Assembly: GCF_002162135.1 (NCBI RefSeq)
Contig: NZ_CP021382.1
Coordinates: 4,152,001-4,216,000 of the forward strand
Source: Cellvibrio sp. PSBB006
GTDB taxonomy: Bacteria; Pseudomonadota; Gammaproteobacteria; Pseudomonadales; Cellvibrionaceae
DNA: 64,000 nucleotides
Direction of reading: 5' to 3'
Below are positions 18,823 to 27,820 of the stretch, one piece after another. Numbering within the stretch: the first letter of the stretch is position 1; each line of letters begins with the position of its first letter. Under the pieces are notes generated by a model, which ran no database searches, had not been told where the DNA came from, and saw only the letters and a program-made list of their open reading frames with translations. The translations under genes were made by a program, and so were the position numbers.

Positions 18823-21264
18823 TTATTCGCTACCCCGCTCAGCCGTACCGGGTGCTTTTCTGCTGCGATGCCAGAGCAGTCCCGTCAGCGCTAACATCAG
18901 CAGTAATCCTGCTGCTCCACCACCGCCACCACTGGCATTGCGTGTTGGTTCATTGCCACTCGCGCCTTCAAGGGTAACGCTGACCTGGGTGTTTGTCCCC
19001 AAATGGTCGCCGGCCAGGTTCAGGCTGACACTGCGATTGTTGCTGGTACCGCTGCGCCGGGTAACGGTTACGGCTTTGTTGCCGCTTTCCTGATCGCCCC
19101 AGGTAAGGGTAGTTGGTTCCAGGGTAATGGCCTGGCTCGCCGCATCGTTCAAAACCAGTTCTACCGATACACTTCCTTCGTTACCACCCGCGCGTTTCAG
19201 GACCACCTCTCCTTGGGGCATGTCTTCTGTCAGCGTGATAGCGGTAGTGGTGAATCCTATGTTGCCGGGGCTAGCGGTTCCGTTGATAACAACCGACGCC
19301 ATGCTGGGGCTGATAAGGGTGGCTCCACCCTGCGGGTCAAACAGTCGGACAAACAACAGTTCATGCGTTTCGTTATCGAAAGCGTCGTTATTGATAGCAA
19401 TGGAAAAGCTCTTGCTCTCGCTTTCGCCATCGGCCCAGGTCAGGCGCCCGGAAGTCATGGCAAAGTCGGCGCTATCGGCGGAGCCGGTCCGGGTCTCGTA
19501 GCCGACACTGATGGCGCCGCTGGTACCCTGGATGCGGGAGACTGTCACCGTCAATGTGCTGCCTTCATCGGTGCGATATTCAGTGGCGCTGAATGACAAG
19601 CTGCCTTGTGCCACGGTGAGGGTGTTGTCGCGCACCACGTAGAGTCCGCTGTTGATGTCGCTGACCAGGATCAGGCCGCTGGGCAGGAACGGATAAGTAC
19701 CCCAGGCGCCGTTAAAGGCGGGTAGGTTGCTGACAGGGTAAGTATCAAAAAAACCGGCATCCGTCGGTGTGACGGGGTTACTGATGTCCAGCACCGTGAG
19801 CCCGCGTTCATAGTTGGACATGTAATAGCGATTGCCGCGCACAAAGCCGTTGTGGTCGATAGCGCGGGTTGGGCCGGTGTAGGTGCTCAATAAAACCGGT
19901 TGGGTGAAATCGGAGATATCAAAAAAACGCAGGGTGGTGTTAATGCCATAGCTCTGCTCATCCAGCTCATCGTGGACCGACATCACCAGCTTATCTTCGC
20001 TCCACCAGCCGGAATGCACATAACTCGCCAGCGGGTAGCTGGTACGCGACAGTTCTATCGGCGCCTGATTGTTGGTCTTGTCCCACAGGCGCACGTCATT
20101 CTCATTGAAATCAAACAGGATCTCGCAGTAATCGCTGGCGTTGGTGCATTGGGAATCCTTGCGCTCATCGAAGACGGCCATGGAAGCCACGTCATGGCTG
20201 TAGTTGGCGCGTGCGTTGCTGGCATTGCGGTAAACCGGTTCCGGGTCAATCGGATTGGTCAAGGCAAAGGTGTTGAAGGAACCGCCATTACGGTTGCTGC
20301 CGGCCAGGTGTAAAAAAGGTTGCAGGCCGGGCAGTGGAACGCCGGTGCTGTAATCGACGTTGCTCAGATAAATATTGTGCGCGCTGATATCGGTGGTGTC
20401 GGTGCTGGCCAGGGTGGCGCGTACCGGTAATTCATTGAGGTCGATAATCTGCAAGCCCACGGAAGCATTGTCGGCGGTTACATAGGCGTAGGACTTCCAC
20501 ACGCCCTCGCTGGCGGAAAACTGTTGTAACACCTTGATGTCGCGCCAGGTGGTGTCCTGGCCGGGAATGCGGGAAATAACCTGTGGGTCATCAGGGGTGG
20601 TGATATCCACTACTGCTGTACCGTTACGCAATCCCATCAAGGCGTATTCACGCCCATCGTTTAGGTCGTAGTGACCCCAGATATCGTTGCCTTGGGTATT
20701 ACCACCAAGCTCGTTTAAGGGGACGTGGGCAATCAGATCAATATTGCTACAGGCAAACTGCCCAGCGACGCCGTTGGTGCAGTTCACATTCAGTTGCTTG
20801 CGGCGCATCTCTTCCACGGCGTCCATCTTGGTGGACAGTTGCATGCTGGTGGCTTCGTCCATGCCTTTGCGATCCACGATGATGGTGAAACCTTTCTCTG
20901 CCAGCTCATTGGCATATTCCGGTGGCACCCCCACGAGACGCGTCGGGTTTTGGTTGGTATCGCGCTTATATTGTTTGGTGGAGTAACCGCCTTTTACCGG
21001 GACGACGTTGCTGATCAGATAGAAGAGCGTGTTAACGTCTTCGATAGCGTAACTGCCGGCGGCGACGAGAATGTTGTCGCCTTTGCTGGCTTGCTGGGCG
21101 GCGTAACCGATGGTCTTGCAGGGCGCCGACGGCTTGTCACAGCGGCCCTTATCTTCACCGTTTTCGGCGACATAACGCGGCTTGTCATGCTCGGCGTGGG
21201 CACAAGCCCATTGCGGCAGGGTTGCCAAAGCGAATAACGCACATAGAGGAAATAAGGATTTCAT
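18823..21264 (-). CDS. Choice-of-anchor B / Calx-beta surface protein with GlyGly-CTERM-like tail
   Basis: An 813-aa exported protein of unknown role. After a signal peptide (MKSLFPLCALFALATLPQWA) comes a short Cys-containing section (GRCDKPSAPCKTIGYAAQQA) resembling starts of right-handed beta-helix proteins. A choice-of-anchor B region with LVIVD-like repeats follows (TAVVDITTPDDPQVISRIP, GLQIIDLNELPV, GLTVLDISNPVTPTDAGFF). Two Calx-beta-type domains come next. The C-terminus is a Gly run, one membrane span and a basic cluster (GGGGGAAGLLLMLALTGLL, then WHRSRK), as in rhombosortase substrates. The start at 21264 is chosen for the signal peptide; the frame is open upstream. It interrupts conserved core gene order. 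Confidence 0.8.
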   Translation of the reverse strand: MKSLFPLCALFALATLPQWACAHAEHDKPRYVAENGEDKGRCDKPSAPCKTIGYAAQQASKGDNILVAAGSYAIEDVNTLFYLISNVVPVKGGYSTKQYKRDTNQNPTRLVGVPPEYANELAEKGFTIIVDRKGMDEATSMQLSTKMDAVEEMRRKQLNVNCTNGVAGQFACSNIDLIAHVPLNELGGNTQGNDIWGHYDLNDGREYALMGLRNGTAVVDITTPDDPQVISRIPGQDTTWRDIKVLQQFSASEGVWKSYAYVTADNASVGLQIIDLNELPVRATLASTDTTDISAHNIYLSNVDYSTGVPLPGLQPFLHLAGSNRNGGSFNTFALTNPIDPEPVYRNASNARANYSHDVASMAVFDERKDSQCTNASDYCEILFDFNENDVRLWDKTNNQAPIELSRTSYPLASYVHSGWWSEDKLVMSVHDELDEQSYGINTTLRFFDISDFTQPVLLSTYTGPTRAIDHNGFVRGNRYYMSNYERGLTVLDISNPVTPTDAGFFDTYPVSNLPAFNGAWGTYPFLPSGLILVSDINSGLYVVRDNTLTVAQGSLSFSATEYRTDEGSTLTVTVSRIQGTSGAISVGYETRTGSADSADFAMTSGRLTWADGESESKSFSIAINNDAFDNETHELLFVRLFDPQGGATLISPSMASVVINGTASPGNIGFTTTAITLTEDMPQGEVVLKRAGGNEGSVSVELVLNDAASQAITLEPTTLTWGDQESGNKAVTVTRRSGTSNNRSVSLNLAGDHLGTNTQVSVTLEGASGNEPTRNASGGGGGAAGLLLMLALTGLLWHRSRKAPGTAERGSE

Positions 21265-21357
21265 AATCTTGTTATACGTCCCATGTTTAAAGATGAACCA
21301 CCGAAAATGCCGTCTAGCATACGCGTTTGGCGTCTGAGGCGTTGTGATCCAGTGTAG

Positions 21358-21404
21358 AGCTTGTGCTTTTGCAGCTTGTGCCTCTATAACTTGTGCCTTT
21401 ATAA
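21358..21404. repeat. Three imperfect 15-16 bp tandem repeats
   Basis: Units close to AGCTTGTGCCTTTATA begin at about 21358, 21373 and 21388. They lie between the zeta-toxin stop (21399-21401 falls in the third unit) and the start of the choice-of-anchor gene. Possibly a slippage product; no function seen. Confidence 0.6.
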
Positions 21405-21995
21405 ATAATCCCGCAACAATTCCCGCGCCCACGCCGGCAAGGTGTCCGCATAGATAACCGGCGTACCCGCTTTCAACGCCGCAATCCGCCGTAACGGCAT
21501 ATCCCAGCGGCTGTTATCCAGCAAATACACTTCATCTGCCAGCGGTAGCGCCGTCTTGATATGGTTCAGGGTGCGGGGAATCCGGCTTTCAATCTTTTCT
21601 TCCGGCACATTATGGCCTCCTTCGCTGACCCGTTGGGCCACGCGCGCCTTGTTGAGATCGCTGTTGTCGAGGTGGATAAACACCAGTACCACCTCATATC
21701 CCAGGGCCTTGGCCTGGGCAATAAAATCGATCTTGGAGGGGTGGGAAAATACGGTTTCAAAACAAAAGCTTACGCCTTTGTTGAGCAGGTCGTAGCGCAG
21801 GTGCTCCGCCAGTTGGGCGGCAGCGTAGCTGGCTTCTTCGGTGCTGTCCGGGGCCATATCGCGGGCGATATTGTCAGCATTTACCAAGGCCATGCCGCGT
21901 GGTTGCAGGGCGGTTCGATAGAAAGTGCTTTTGCCGGCACCGTTGCCGCCGGCTAACAGCCAGAGTTGTTTGCGGGGAATAAGAGAAGTTGGCAC
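21399..21995 (-). CDS. Zeta-toxin family P-loop kinase
   Basis: A 198-aa protein with Walker A AGGNGAGKST at about residues 15-24. ALVNADNIARDMAP and SFCFETVFSHPSKIDFI follow, typical of zeta/AAA-type kinases. Zeta toxins phosphorylate UDP-N-acetylglucosamine and so block wall synthesis; whether this short chromosomal type does so is not known. The frame opens with GTG at 21995, immediately after an in-frame stop, with AAAGGA upstream. It begins 15 bp after a ParD-like antitoxin gene on the same strand, giving the usual antitoxin-first order. Confidence 0.82.
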   Translation of the reverse strand: MPTSLIPRKQLWLLAGGNGAGKSTFYRTALQPRGMALVNADNIARDMAPDSTEEASYAAAQLAEHLRYDLLNKGVSFCFETVFSHPSKIDFIAQAKALGYEVVLVFIHLDNSDLNKARVAQRVSEGGHNVPEEKIESRIPRTLNHIKTALPLADEVYLLDNSRWDMPLRRIAALKAGTPVIYADTLPAWARELLRDYL

Positions 21996-22010
21996 TAAAT
22001 GGGAAATCCT

Positions 22011-22415
22011 TTACCCGATCTGCGGAATAAATTGACCGTTGCGGAATTGGCCCACCACCACGCGTCCGTCGGGATGAATTTGTTCAAGTAAACCAGGCGC
22101 AGCCTGACTAGCCTGATAACGCAGTTTGGCGCCGCTGATGTGTTCGCTGAGTAAGCCGCTATCCCGCGCAACCTCCAGCCCGGCAAAGACATCATCTGCC
22201 TCCAGGGGTACTGACTGGATGGGTTCGACACGCAGTTGGGCCAAGCCTTCCCGCAGCGCAATCACCGTTTCGGCATCCAGTTCGCGTTCTACCGCGCGGC
22301 CTAATTCGGCCCAATATTCAATTTGGCGGGGGGTGGTGCGTTTAAACAGGTGGGCCATTGCCGCAGCGGCTTCCACCAGTTTGTGATCAAGCCTTAAGGG
22401 AGATGAAACAGCCAT
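22011..22415 (-). CDS. ParD-like antitoxin of a zeta-type toxin-antitoxin module
   Basis: A 134-aa protein. The N-terminal section PLRLDHKLVEAAAAMAHLFKRTTPRQIEYWAELG resembles the ParD-like family with a ribbon-helix-helix start. The C-terminal part (RVVVGQFRNGQFIPQIG) probably binds the toxin. CGGAGGCTCCC stands just before the ATG. The gene lies directly upstream of the zeta toxin gene, and a 7-bp palindrome is found in its promoter region, as expected for autoregulation. Identification rests on pattern and pairing. Confidence 0.72.
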   Translation of the reverse strand: MAVSSPLRLDHKLVEAAAAMAHLFKRTTPRQIEYWAELGRAVERELDAETVIALREGLAQLRVEPIQSVPLEADDVFAGLEVARDSGLLSEHISGAKLRYQASQAAPGLLEQIHPDGRVVVGQFRNGQFIPQIG

Positions 22416-22470
22416 GGGAGCCTCCGTAGGGAATCCGGGTTAGCTGATATTGAGTAGCAAGATGAATCAA

Positions 22471-22489
22471 ATGTAGCACTACGCTACAT
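22471..22489. promoter_or_regulatory. Palindrome, candidate antitoxin operator
   Basis: ATGTAGC-ACTAC-GCTACAT has perfect 7-bp arms. It sits 56 bp upstream of the antitoxin start and about 100 bp upstream of hemA. Toxin-antitoxin operons are usually repressed by their own antitoxin at such sites; an effect on hemA is also possible. Confidence 0.5.
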
Positions 22490-22589
22490 GCTTGTCGAGC
22501 AGGCTTTTGCGGTGAAACTCATCTCCCCCTTGTCAGCGGACCCCGCTGGCCGGACAATGACGCCCTTTCATTTGACCGCCCGGTTCTGC

Positions 22590-23867
22590 ATGACCCTATT
22601 GGCCTTCGGTATCAATCACAACTCTGCGCCTCTCGCGATCCGCGAGCGGGTGGCTTTTGCGCCGGAGCAGGTCGCTGAAGCCCTGCATCAAGCGCGGGCG
22701 CAAGCGGGGCTGGCGGAAGTGACCATTCTCTCGACCTGCAACCGCACAGAGATCTATGCCAGCAGCCTCGGCGAGCCTCAGGCACTGTTTAATTGGCTGG
22801 TGGAACATACCGCCATCAGCGCCGCCGATCTGGAGCAGTGTTTCTATTGTCACCGCGATGAAGACGCTGTGCGCCATATGATGAAGGTGGCCGGCGGGCT
22901 GGATTCGTTGGTATTAGGCGAACCGCAGATCCTCGGGCAAATGAAGTCCGCCTTTGCCGTAGCACGGGACGCGGGCACCATCGGCGGCGAATTGCACGGC
23001 ACGTTCCAGCAGGTGTTCAGCATTGCCAAGCGGGTGCGCACGGAAACCGCCATCGGCGAAAACCCGGTCTCCGTGGCCTATGCGGCGGTGAGTCTGGCGC
23101 AGCAAATTTTCTCCAACTTAAAGCAGGACACGGCGCTGTTGATCGGTGCCGGCGAAACCATTGAGCTGGTTGCCCGGCATCTGGCGGAGCAGGGCATCAA
23201 GAAGATGATCGTGGCCAATCGCACCCTGGATCGCGCCCAGCGGCTCGCGCGGGAATTTCTCGGTGAAGCGATACTGCTATCGGATATTCCCGAGTATCTC
23301 CACCGCGCCGATATTGTGATCTCATCCACCGCCAGCCAACTGCCGCTGTTGGGTAAAGGTGCGGTGGAATCCGCACTGAAAAAACGTAAACACAAACCCA
23401 TGTTTATGCTCGATATTGCCGTGCCACGCGATATTGAAGAGCAGGTCGGCGAGCTGGACGACGTATACCTTTACACCGTCGACGACTTGCACGCGGTGAT
23501 TGATGAAAATAAAAAATCCCGCGTGGCTGCCGCAGACAAAGCTGAAGATATTATCGACGAAGGCGTTGAACAATATCGCCGCCACGCACGGGCACTGAAT
23601 GCCGTTGCCACCATCAAAGCCTATCGGCGCAAGGCGGAAAGCTTGCGCGATAACGAATTACTGAAAGCGCAGCGTCTACTGGAAAGCGGTGTCGATGCAG
23701 AGCAAGTGCTGCAGCAGTTTGCACGCAACCTGACCAATAAATTAATCCATACGCCGACGACCGTCCTGAAAGACGCCAGCGCCGGAGGGCGCACTGAGAT
23801 GATTCAGGTGGCGCAGGAATTATTTGATTTATCTACTGACGATATCGAAAAAAGCGAGTCTGAATGA
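22590..23867 (+). CDS. hemA: Glutamyl-tRNA reductase
   Basis: First step of C5-pathway tetrapyrrole synthesis: NADPH reduction of glutamyl-tRNA to glutamate-1-semialdehyde. [20 protein letters not shown] matches the family N-terminus and puts the catalytic Cys of STCNRTE at residue 50, as in E. coli. [18 protein letters not shown] and the NADP-binding region [17 protein letters not shown] are clear. The 425-aa length is usual. The start at 22590 is chosen by homology; no strong ribosome site precedes it. The stop overlaps the prfA start (ATGA). Confidence 0.96.
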   Translation: MTLLAFGINHNSAPLAIRERVAFAPEQVAEALHQARAQAGLAEVTILSTCNRTEIYASSLGEPQALFNWLVEHTAISAADLEQCFYCHRDEDAVRHMMKVAGGLDSLVLGEPQILGQMKSAFAVARDAGTIGGELHGTFQQVFSIAKRVRTETAIGENPVSVAYAAVSLAQQIFSNLKQDTALLIGAGETIELVARHLAEQGIKKMIVANRTLDRAQRLAREFLGEAILLSDIPEYLHRADIVISSTASQLPLLGKGAVESALKKRKHKPMFMLDIAVPRDIEEQVGELDDVYLYTVDDLHAVIDENKKSRVAAADKAEDIIDEGVEQYRRHARALNAVATIKAYRRKAESLRDNELLKAQRLLESGVDAEQVLQQFARNLTNKLIHTPTTVLKDASAGGRTEMIQVAQELFDLSTDDIEKSESE

Positions 23868-24946
23868 AAGCATCGATCCTGGAAAAACTGCAACGCCTGA
23901 GCGAACGCTACGAAGAGGTCAGCGCGCTGTTGTCCGAAGCAGATATCATCAACAACCAGAATAAATTTCGTGAGCTATCGAAAGAATATGCTGAGCTGGA
24001 GCCAATTGTTCAGGGTTACCAGCGTTATCAACAATTGCTCGACAACATGGCTGAAGCCAAACAATGGTTGACCGGTAACGACCCCGACATGAAGGCCATG
24101 GCGGAAGAAGAATTGGCTTCCTGTGAAGAACAACTGGAGCCGATGACGCTGGAATTGCAGCGCCTGTTATTGCCCAAAGATCCCAACGATGAAAAGAACT
24201 GTTACCTGGAAATTCGCGCCGGTACCGGCGGTGATGAAGCGGCGATTTTTTCCGGCGATTTATTTCGTATGTATTCCAAATATGCCGAGCGTCAGGGTTG
24301 GCGTGTGGAGGTGTTGAGCGAGAGTGAAGGCGAACACGGTGGCTACAAAGAAATTATCACCCTGGTGACCGGTCAGGGTGTGTATTCCAAGATGAAATTC
24401 GAATCCGGTGCACACCGTGTACAGCGCGTACCGGAGACGGAATCCCAGGGGCGAATTCATACATCGGCCTGTACGGTGGCGGTGATGCCGGAAGCGGATG
24501 AATTGGAAGAGGTGAATATCAATAAAGCGGATTTGCGTGTTGATACTTATCGTTCCTCCGGTGCTGGTGGTCAGCACGTTAACAAAACCGATTCTGCTAT
24601 TCGCATTACGCACATTCCCACCGGCATTGTGGTGGAGTGTCAGGATGAACGCTCGCAACACAAAAACCGTGCGCGTGCCATGTCATTGTTGGCAACCAAA
24701 TTAAAAACCATGCAGGAAGATGCTGCGCACAAATCTCTATCTGATGAGCGGCGTAACCTGGTGGGAACCGGTGATCGTTCCGAGCGCATCCGTACTTATA
24801 ATTATCCGCAAGGGCGTGTAACGGATCACCGTATTAATCTCACGCTATATTCATTGGATGCGGTGATGGAAGGCGAGCTGGACAGCGTGATCCAACCGCT
24901 GGTGAATGAATATCAGGCGGACCAACTGGCCGCATTGGCGGAGTAA
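23864..24946 (+). CDS. prfA: Peptide chain release factor 1
   Basis: Reads UAG and UAA and triggers peptide release at the ribosome. The GGQ motif is in [12 protein letters not shown] near residue 235, and the stop-codon recognition loop (anticodon-like PxT) region lies in [20 protein letters not shown]. 360 aa as in E. coli. It overlaps hemA by 4 bp and is followed 7 bp later by prmC, whose product methylates its GGQ Gln. Confidence 0.97.
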   Translation: MKASILEKLQRLSERYEEVSALLSEADIINNQNKFRELSKEYAELEPIVQGYQRYQQLLDNMAEAKQWLTGNDPDMKAMAEEELASCEEQLEPMTLELQRLLLPKDPNDEKNCYLEIRAGTGGDEAAIFSGDLFRMYSKYAERQGWRVEVLSESEGEHGGYKEIITLVTGQGVYSKMKFESGAHRVQRVPETESQGRIHTSACTVAVMPEADELEEVNINKADLRVDTYRSSGAGGQHVNKTDSAIRITHIPTGIVVECQDERSQHKNRARAMSLLATKLKTMQEDAAHKSLSDERRNLVGTGDRSERIRTYNYPQGRVTDHRINLTLYSLDAVMEGELDSVIQPLVNEYQADQLAALAE

Positions 24947-24953
24947 TGCATGC

Positions 24954-25811
24954 ATGAGTGAAGCCTTCACCATCGCCAGTTGTATACGGATGGCGAACCA
25001 GCTGGCCAAGGTAAGTGATTCACCCCGCCTGGATGTTGAAATATTACTGGCACATGTCCTGCAAAAAGATCGCACTTTTTTATTTGCCTGGCCCGAAACC
25101 GCGTTAACCGTGGAGCAGGAAGATAATTTCATTGCGCTGTTTGATCGGCGTTTACGCGGTGAGCCGGTCGCGCATATTATCGGTCAGCGCGAATTCTGGT
25201 CGCTGCCCTTGTTTGTCAATAGCACTACCTTGATTCCGCGCCCCGATACCGAACTGGTGGTGGAAACCGTGCTGAATTTATTTGCGTCGGATATACACAA
25301 CCAACCGCGCCATGTATTGGATTTGGGTACGGGTACTGGTGCGATTGTATTAGCGCTGGCGCATGAGAAAAAATATTGGCATTGCCTCGGTGTGGATAAT
25401 CAGCCGGAAGCTGTGTTGCTGGCGCAAAAAAATTGCCAGCATCTGCACATTCAGAATGTAGAGATCAGACAAAGCGATTGGTTTTCGGCAGTAGAAGAAA
25501 CTGACTTTGATGTCATTGTCAGCAACCCGCCTTATATCGCCGCCGATGATCCGCATCTGCAACAGGGTGACGTGCGCTTTGAACCTATGAGCGCGCTGGT
25601 TGCCGATAATCAGGGTCTGCGCGATATCGAAAACATCGTGCAGCAAGCGCGCCATTATATGCGGCCCAATGGTTGGTTGTTGATCGAGCATGGCTATCAG
25701 CAAGGTCAGACGGTGCGTCAATTGTTTGAACAATCCGGTTACGTTGCGATAACAACGCTACGCGACCTGAGTGATAACGAACGCGTTACGATGGGTAAAA
25801 AAACGGGCTAA
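24954..25811 (+). CDS. prmC: Release-factor glutamine N5-methyltransferase
   Basis: Methylates the Gln of the GGQ motif of release factors RF1 and RF2, using S-adenosylmethionine. The SAM-binding motif VLDLGTGTGAIVLAL is near residue 120 and the substrate-binding NPPY near 190. The ATG at 24954 gives a 285-aa product and lies 7 bp after prfA. It belongs to the hemA-prfA-prmC-moeB block. Confidence 0.95.
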   Translation: MSEAFTIASCIRMANQLAKVSDSPRLDVEILLAHVLQKDRTFLFAWPETALTVEQEDNFIALFDRRLRGEPVAHIIGQREFWSLPLFVNSTTLIPRPDTELVVETVLNLFASDIHNQPRHVLDLGTGTGAIVLALAHEKKYWHCLGVDNQPEAVLLAQKNCQHLHIQNVEIRQSDWFSAVEETDFDVIVSNPPYIAADDPHLQQGDVRFEPMSALVADNQGLRDIENIVQQARHYMRPNGWLLIEHGYQQGQTVRQLFEQSGYVAITTLRDLSDNERVTMGKKTG

Positions 25812-25815
25812 GCCG

Positions 25816-26556
25816 ATGATGAACGATCAGCAATTACTGCGCTACTCACGCCAGATTATGCTTGACGATATCGATATCGAAGGGCAGGAAAAATTACTGG
25901 CGGCGCGGGTGTTGATTGTTGGTCTGGGTGGCTTGGGTTCACCGGTAGCCATGTACCTCGCTGCGGCCGGTGTCGGTCATCTTGTGTTGGCAGATTTTGA
26001 TCATGTGGATTTATCCAATTTGCAACGGCAAATTGTCCATACCCAGGCGCGCATTGGTGTTAATAAAGCAATTTCTGCGGTGCAAACACTGCGCGAATTA
26101 AATCCTGAGGTACACATCACCTGCGTTGAAAAACCGCTCGATCTTGAGTCGATGAACGACCAGGTCAAGCAAGTCGATGTCGTGGCGGATTGCACCGATA
26201 ACTTTGCTACGCGTTTTGCAATCAATGCGGCCTGTGTTAAAGCAAAAGTACCGCTGGTGTCCGGTGCGGCGATTCGTCTGGAGGGTCAGGTCGCGGTATT
26301 CGATGCGCGCGATGAAAACAGCCCTTGCTATCGCTGTTTGTACGAAGAAAGTGAAGAAGATTTAACTTGTGCGGCCAACGGCGTATTGGCACCTTTGGTG
26401 GGGGTGATTGGTTCGTTGCAAGCGCTGGAAACCATCAAGCTTATTGCCGGCATCGGCACAACGCTCAAGGGCAGTTTGCAATTATTCGACGCCCGCCACG
26501 CACAATGGCGCACCATCAAATTACCCAAAGATCCCCACTGCCCCGTCTGTTCCTGA
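25816..26556 (+). CDS. moeB: Molybdopterin-synthase adenylyltransferase / ThiF-family E1-like enzyme
   Basis: Adenylates the C-terminus of MoaD (or ThiS) in cofactor sulfur transfer. LIVGLGGLGSPVAMYLAAAGVG is the nucleotide-binding loop, with SNLQRQI and DCTDNFATRF typical of MoeB/ThiF. Two zinc-binding pairs, CYRC and CPVC, are present. The start is ATG 25816 or the adjacent 25819, 4-7 bp after prmC. Gene order hemA-prfA-prmC-moeB is as in pseudomonads, but murI does not follow; a REP-like repeat and an oppositely oriented kinase gene do. Confidence 0.92.
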   Translation: MMNDQQLLRYSRQIMLDDIDIEGQEKLLAARVLIVGLGGLGSPVAMYLAAAGVGHLVLADFDHVDLSNLQRQIVHTQARIGVNKAISAVQTLRELNPEVHITCVEKPLDLESMNDQVKQVDVVADCTDNFATRFAINAACVKAKVPLVSGAAIRLEGQVAVFDARDENSPCYRCLYEESEEDLTCAANGVLAPLVGVIGSLQALETIKLIAGIGTTLKGSLQLFDARHAQWRTIKLPKDPHCPVCS

Positions 26557-26576
26557 TTCCTATCCTTAATTCCCTC

Positions 26577-26682
26577 GTAGGTCGGATTAGCGCCGCGTAA
26601 TCCGACATCCAGCTAATAAAAAATGATAGTTTATTTGTCGAATTAGAGACGAGCTGCGCTCGTCTCTAATTCGACCTGCAAG
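26577..26682. repeat. REP-like palindrome pair (locus 2), second half divergent
   Basis: A standard GTAGGTCGGATTA...TAATCCGAC copy (26577-26606) is followed by a related but altered palindrome at about 26638-26676. Its arms CGAATTAGAGACGAG and CTCGTCTCTAATTCG flank CTGCG. It lies between the convergent moeB and adenosine kinase genes and may also serve as a terminator. Confidence 0.8.
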
Positions 26683-26687
26683 TCCAG

Positions 26688-27683
26688 TTATTTAAAAAAC
26701 GCGTCTTTCAGCTCACGATGCTGCGCCGCTTTCAGGCGCGGTCCAAATTGGGCAACGACTTTGGCGGAGGCAAAATTGGCGAAATCGCCCGCGGTTTTGT
26801 AATCGTAACCGTGCGTCAGTGCATACAAAAACGCCCCGGCGAACATATCACCCGCACCGTTGGTGTCGATGGCTTTGGTTGGGTAGGCATTGGTTTTCAG
26901 TAGTGCATTACCATCAAATACCAACGCCCCTTCGGCACCACAAGTAATTGCAAACGTTTTGCAATATTTCTTTAGCGCTTCTACTGCATGATCCAACGAA
27001 TGGGTTTGGGTAAAGCCCAAGGCTTCGTCGCGATTGCAAAATAATAAATCCACGCCGTCGCCAATCATGTCCACCAAGCCATCGCGGAAGAATTGCACCA
27101 TGGCCGGGTCGGACAGGCTGAGTGAGGTGCGCGTGTTGTTGGCTTGTGCCAATTTACGCAGCTCAATGGCGGCAGCACGCCCAGTGGTGGAAGACACCAG
27201 ATAACCTTCAATATAAACATACTCGGCGGTGGCAATCGCATCGCGTTGCAATTCGTTAACCGACACGGTTTCACTGATGCCGAGGAAGGTATTCATACTG
27301 CGTTCAGCGTCGGGGGTTATCATCACCAGGCATTTGCCGGTGATCCCTTCGGCGGCAGGCAGATGGTTCGGGTACGCCACGCCAGCGTCTTTAATATCCT
27401 GCAAATAAAATCGGCCGTTGTCGTCGTCGGCAACTTTACAGGAGTAAAAGTTGTCGCAGCCAAAGTAGTTGGCGGCGATGATGGTGTTGGCGCCGGAGCC
27501 GCCGCTGACTTTGTGGGCGATCTGGTGCTCGGATAAATAGCTGATCAGTTGTGATTGGCGCGGCTCATCCACCAGTGTCATCACACCCTTGGCGACCGCC
27601 ATGGCGGTCAGGTCGCTATCGCTGACGGTTATTTCGGTATCGACCAGCGCGGCGCCTATGCCGTAGATATGGTAATGAGTCAT
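26688..27683 (-). CDS. PfkB-family adenosine/sugar kinase
   Basis: A cytosolic ribokinase-family enzyme that most resembles bacterial adenosine kinases. The N-terminal YGIGAALVDTEITVSD, GGSGANTIIAANYFG and the C-terminal signature DTNGAGDMFAGAF with the catalytic Asp are present. Start at 27683 (MTHYHIYGIG), where ACGAGG precedes the ATG; the 29-codon upstream extension is not supported. 331 aa. It stands alone, divergent from mrcB. Confidence 0.85.
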   Translation of the reverse strand: MTHYHIYGIGAALVDTEITVSDSDLTAMAVAKGVMTLVDEPRQSQLISYLSEHQIAHKVSGGSGANTIIAANYFGCDNFYSCKVADDDNGRFYLQDIKDAGVAYPNHLPAAEGITGKCLVMITPDAERSMNTFLGISETVSVNELQRDAIATAEYVYIEGYLVSSTTGRAAAIELRKLAQANNTRTSLSLSDPAMVQFFRDGLVDMIGDGVDLLFCNRDEALGFTQTHSLDHAVEALKKYCKTFAITCGAEGALVFDGNALLKTNAYPTKAIDTNGAGDMFAGAFLYALTHGYDYKTAGDFANFASAKVVAQFGPRLKAAQHRELKDAFFK

Positions 27684-27820
27684 GCGTGCCTCGTGCAGTT
27701 TATCGTTGGATGGCTGCGCATTATGCAAAACGCATGTTACAGATGCAAAACCGATGATTGTAGATCTCAATCGGCGTAAACTAGCGCCCTGTTTTTTAAC
27801 CCGTACTTTAAGAATTTCTG

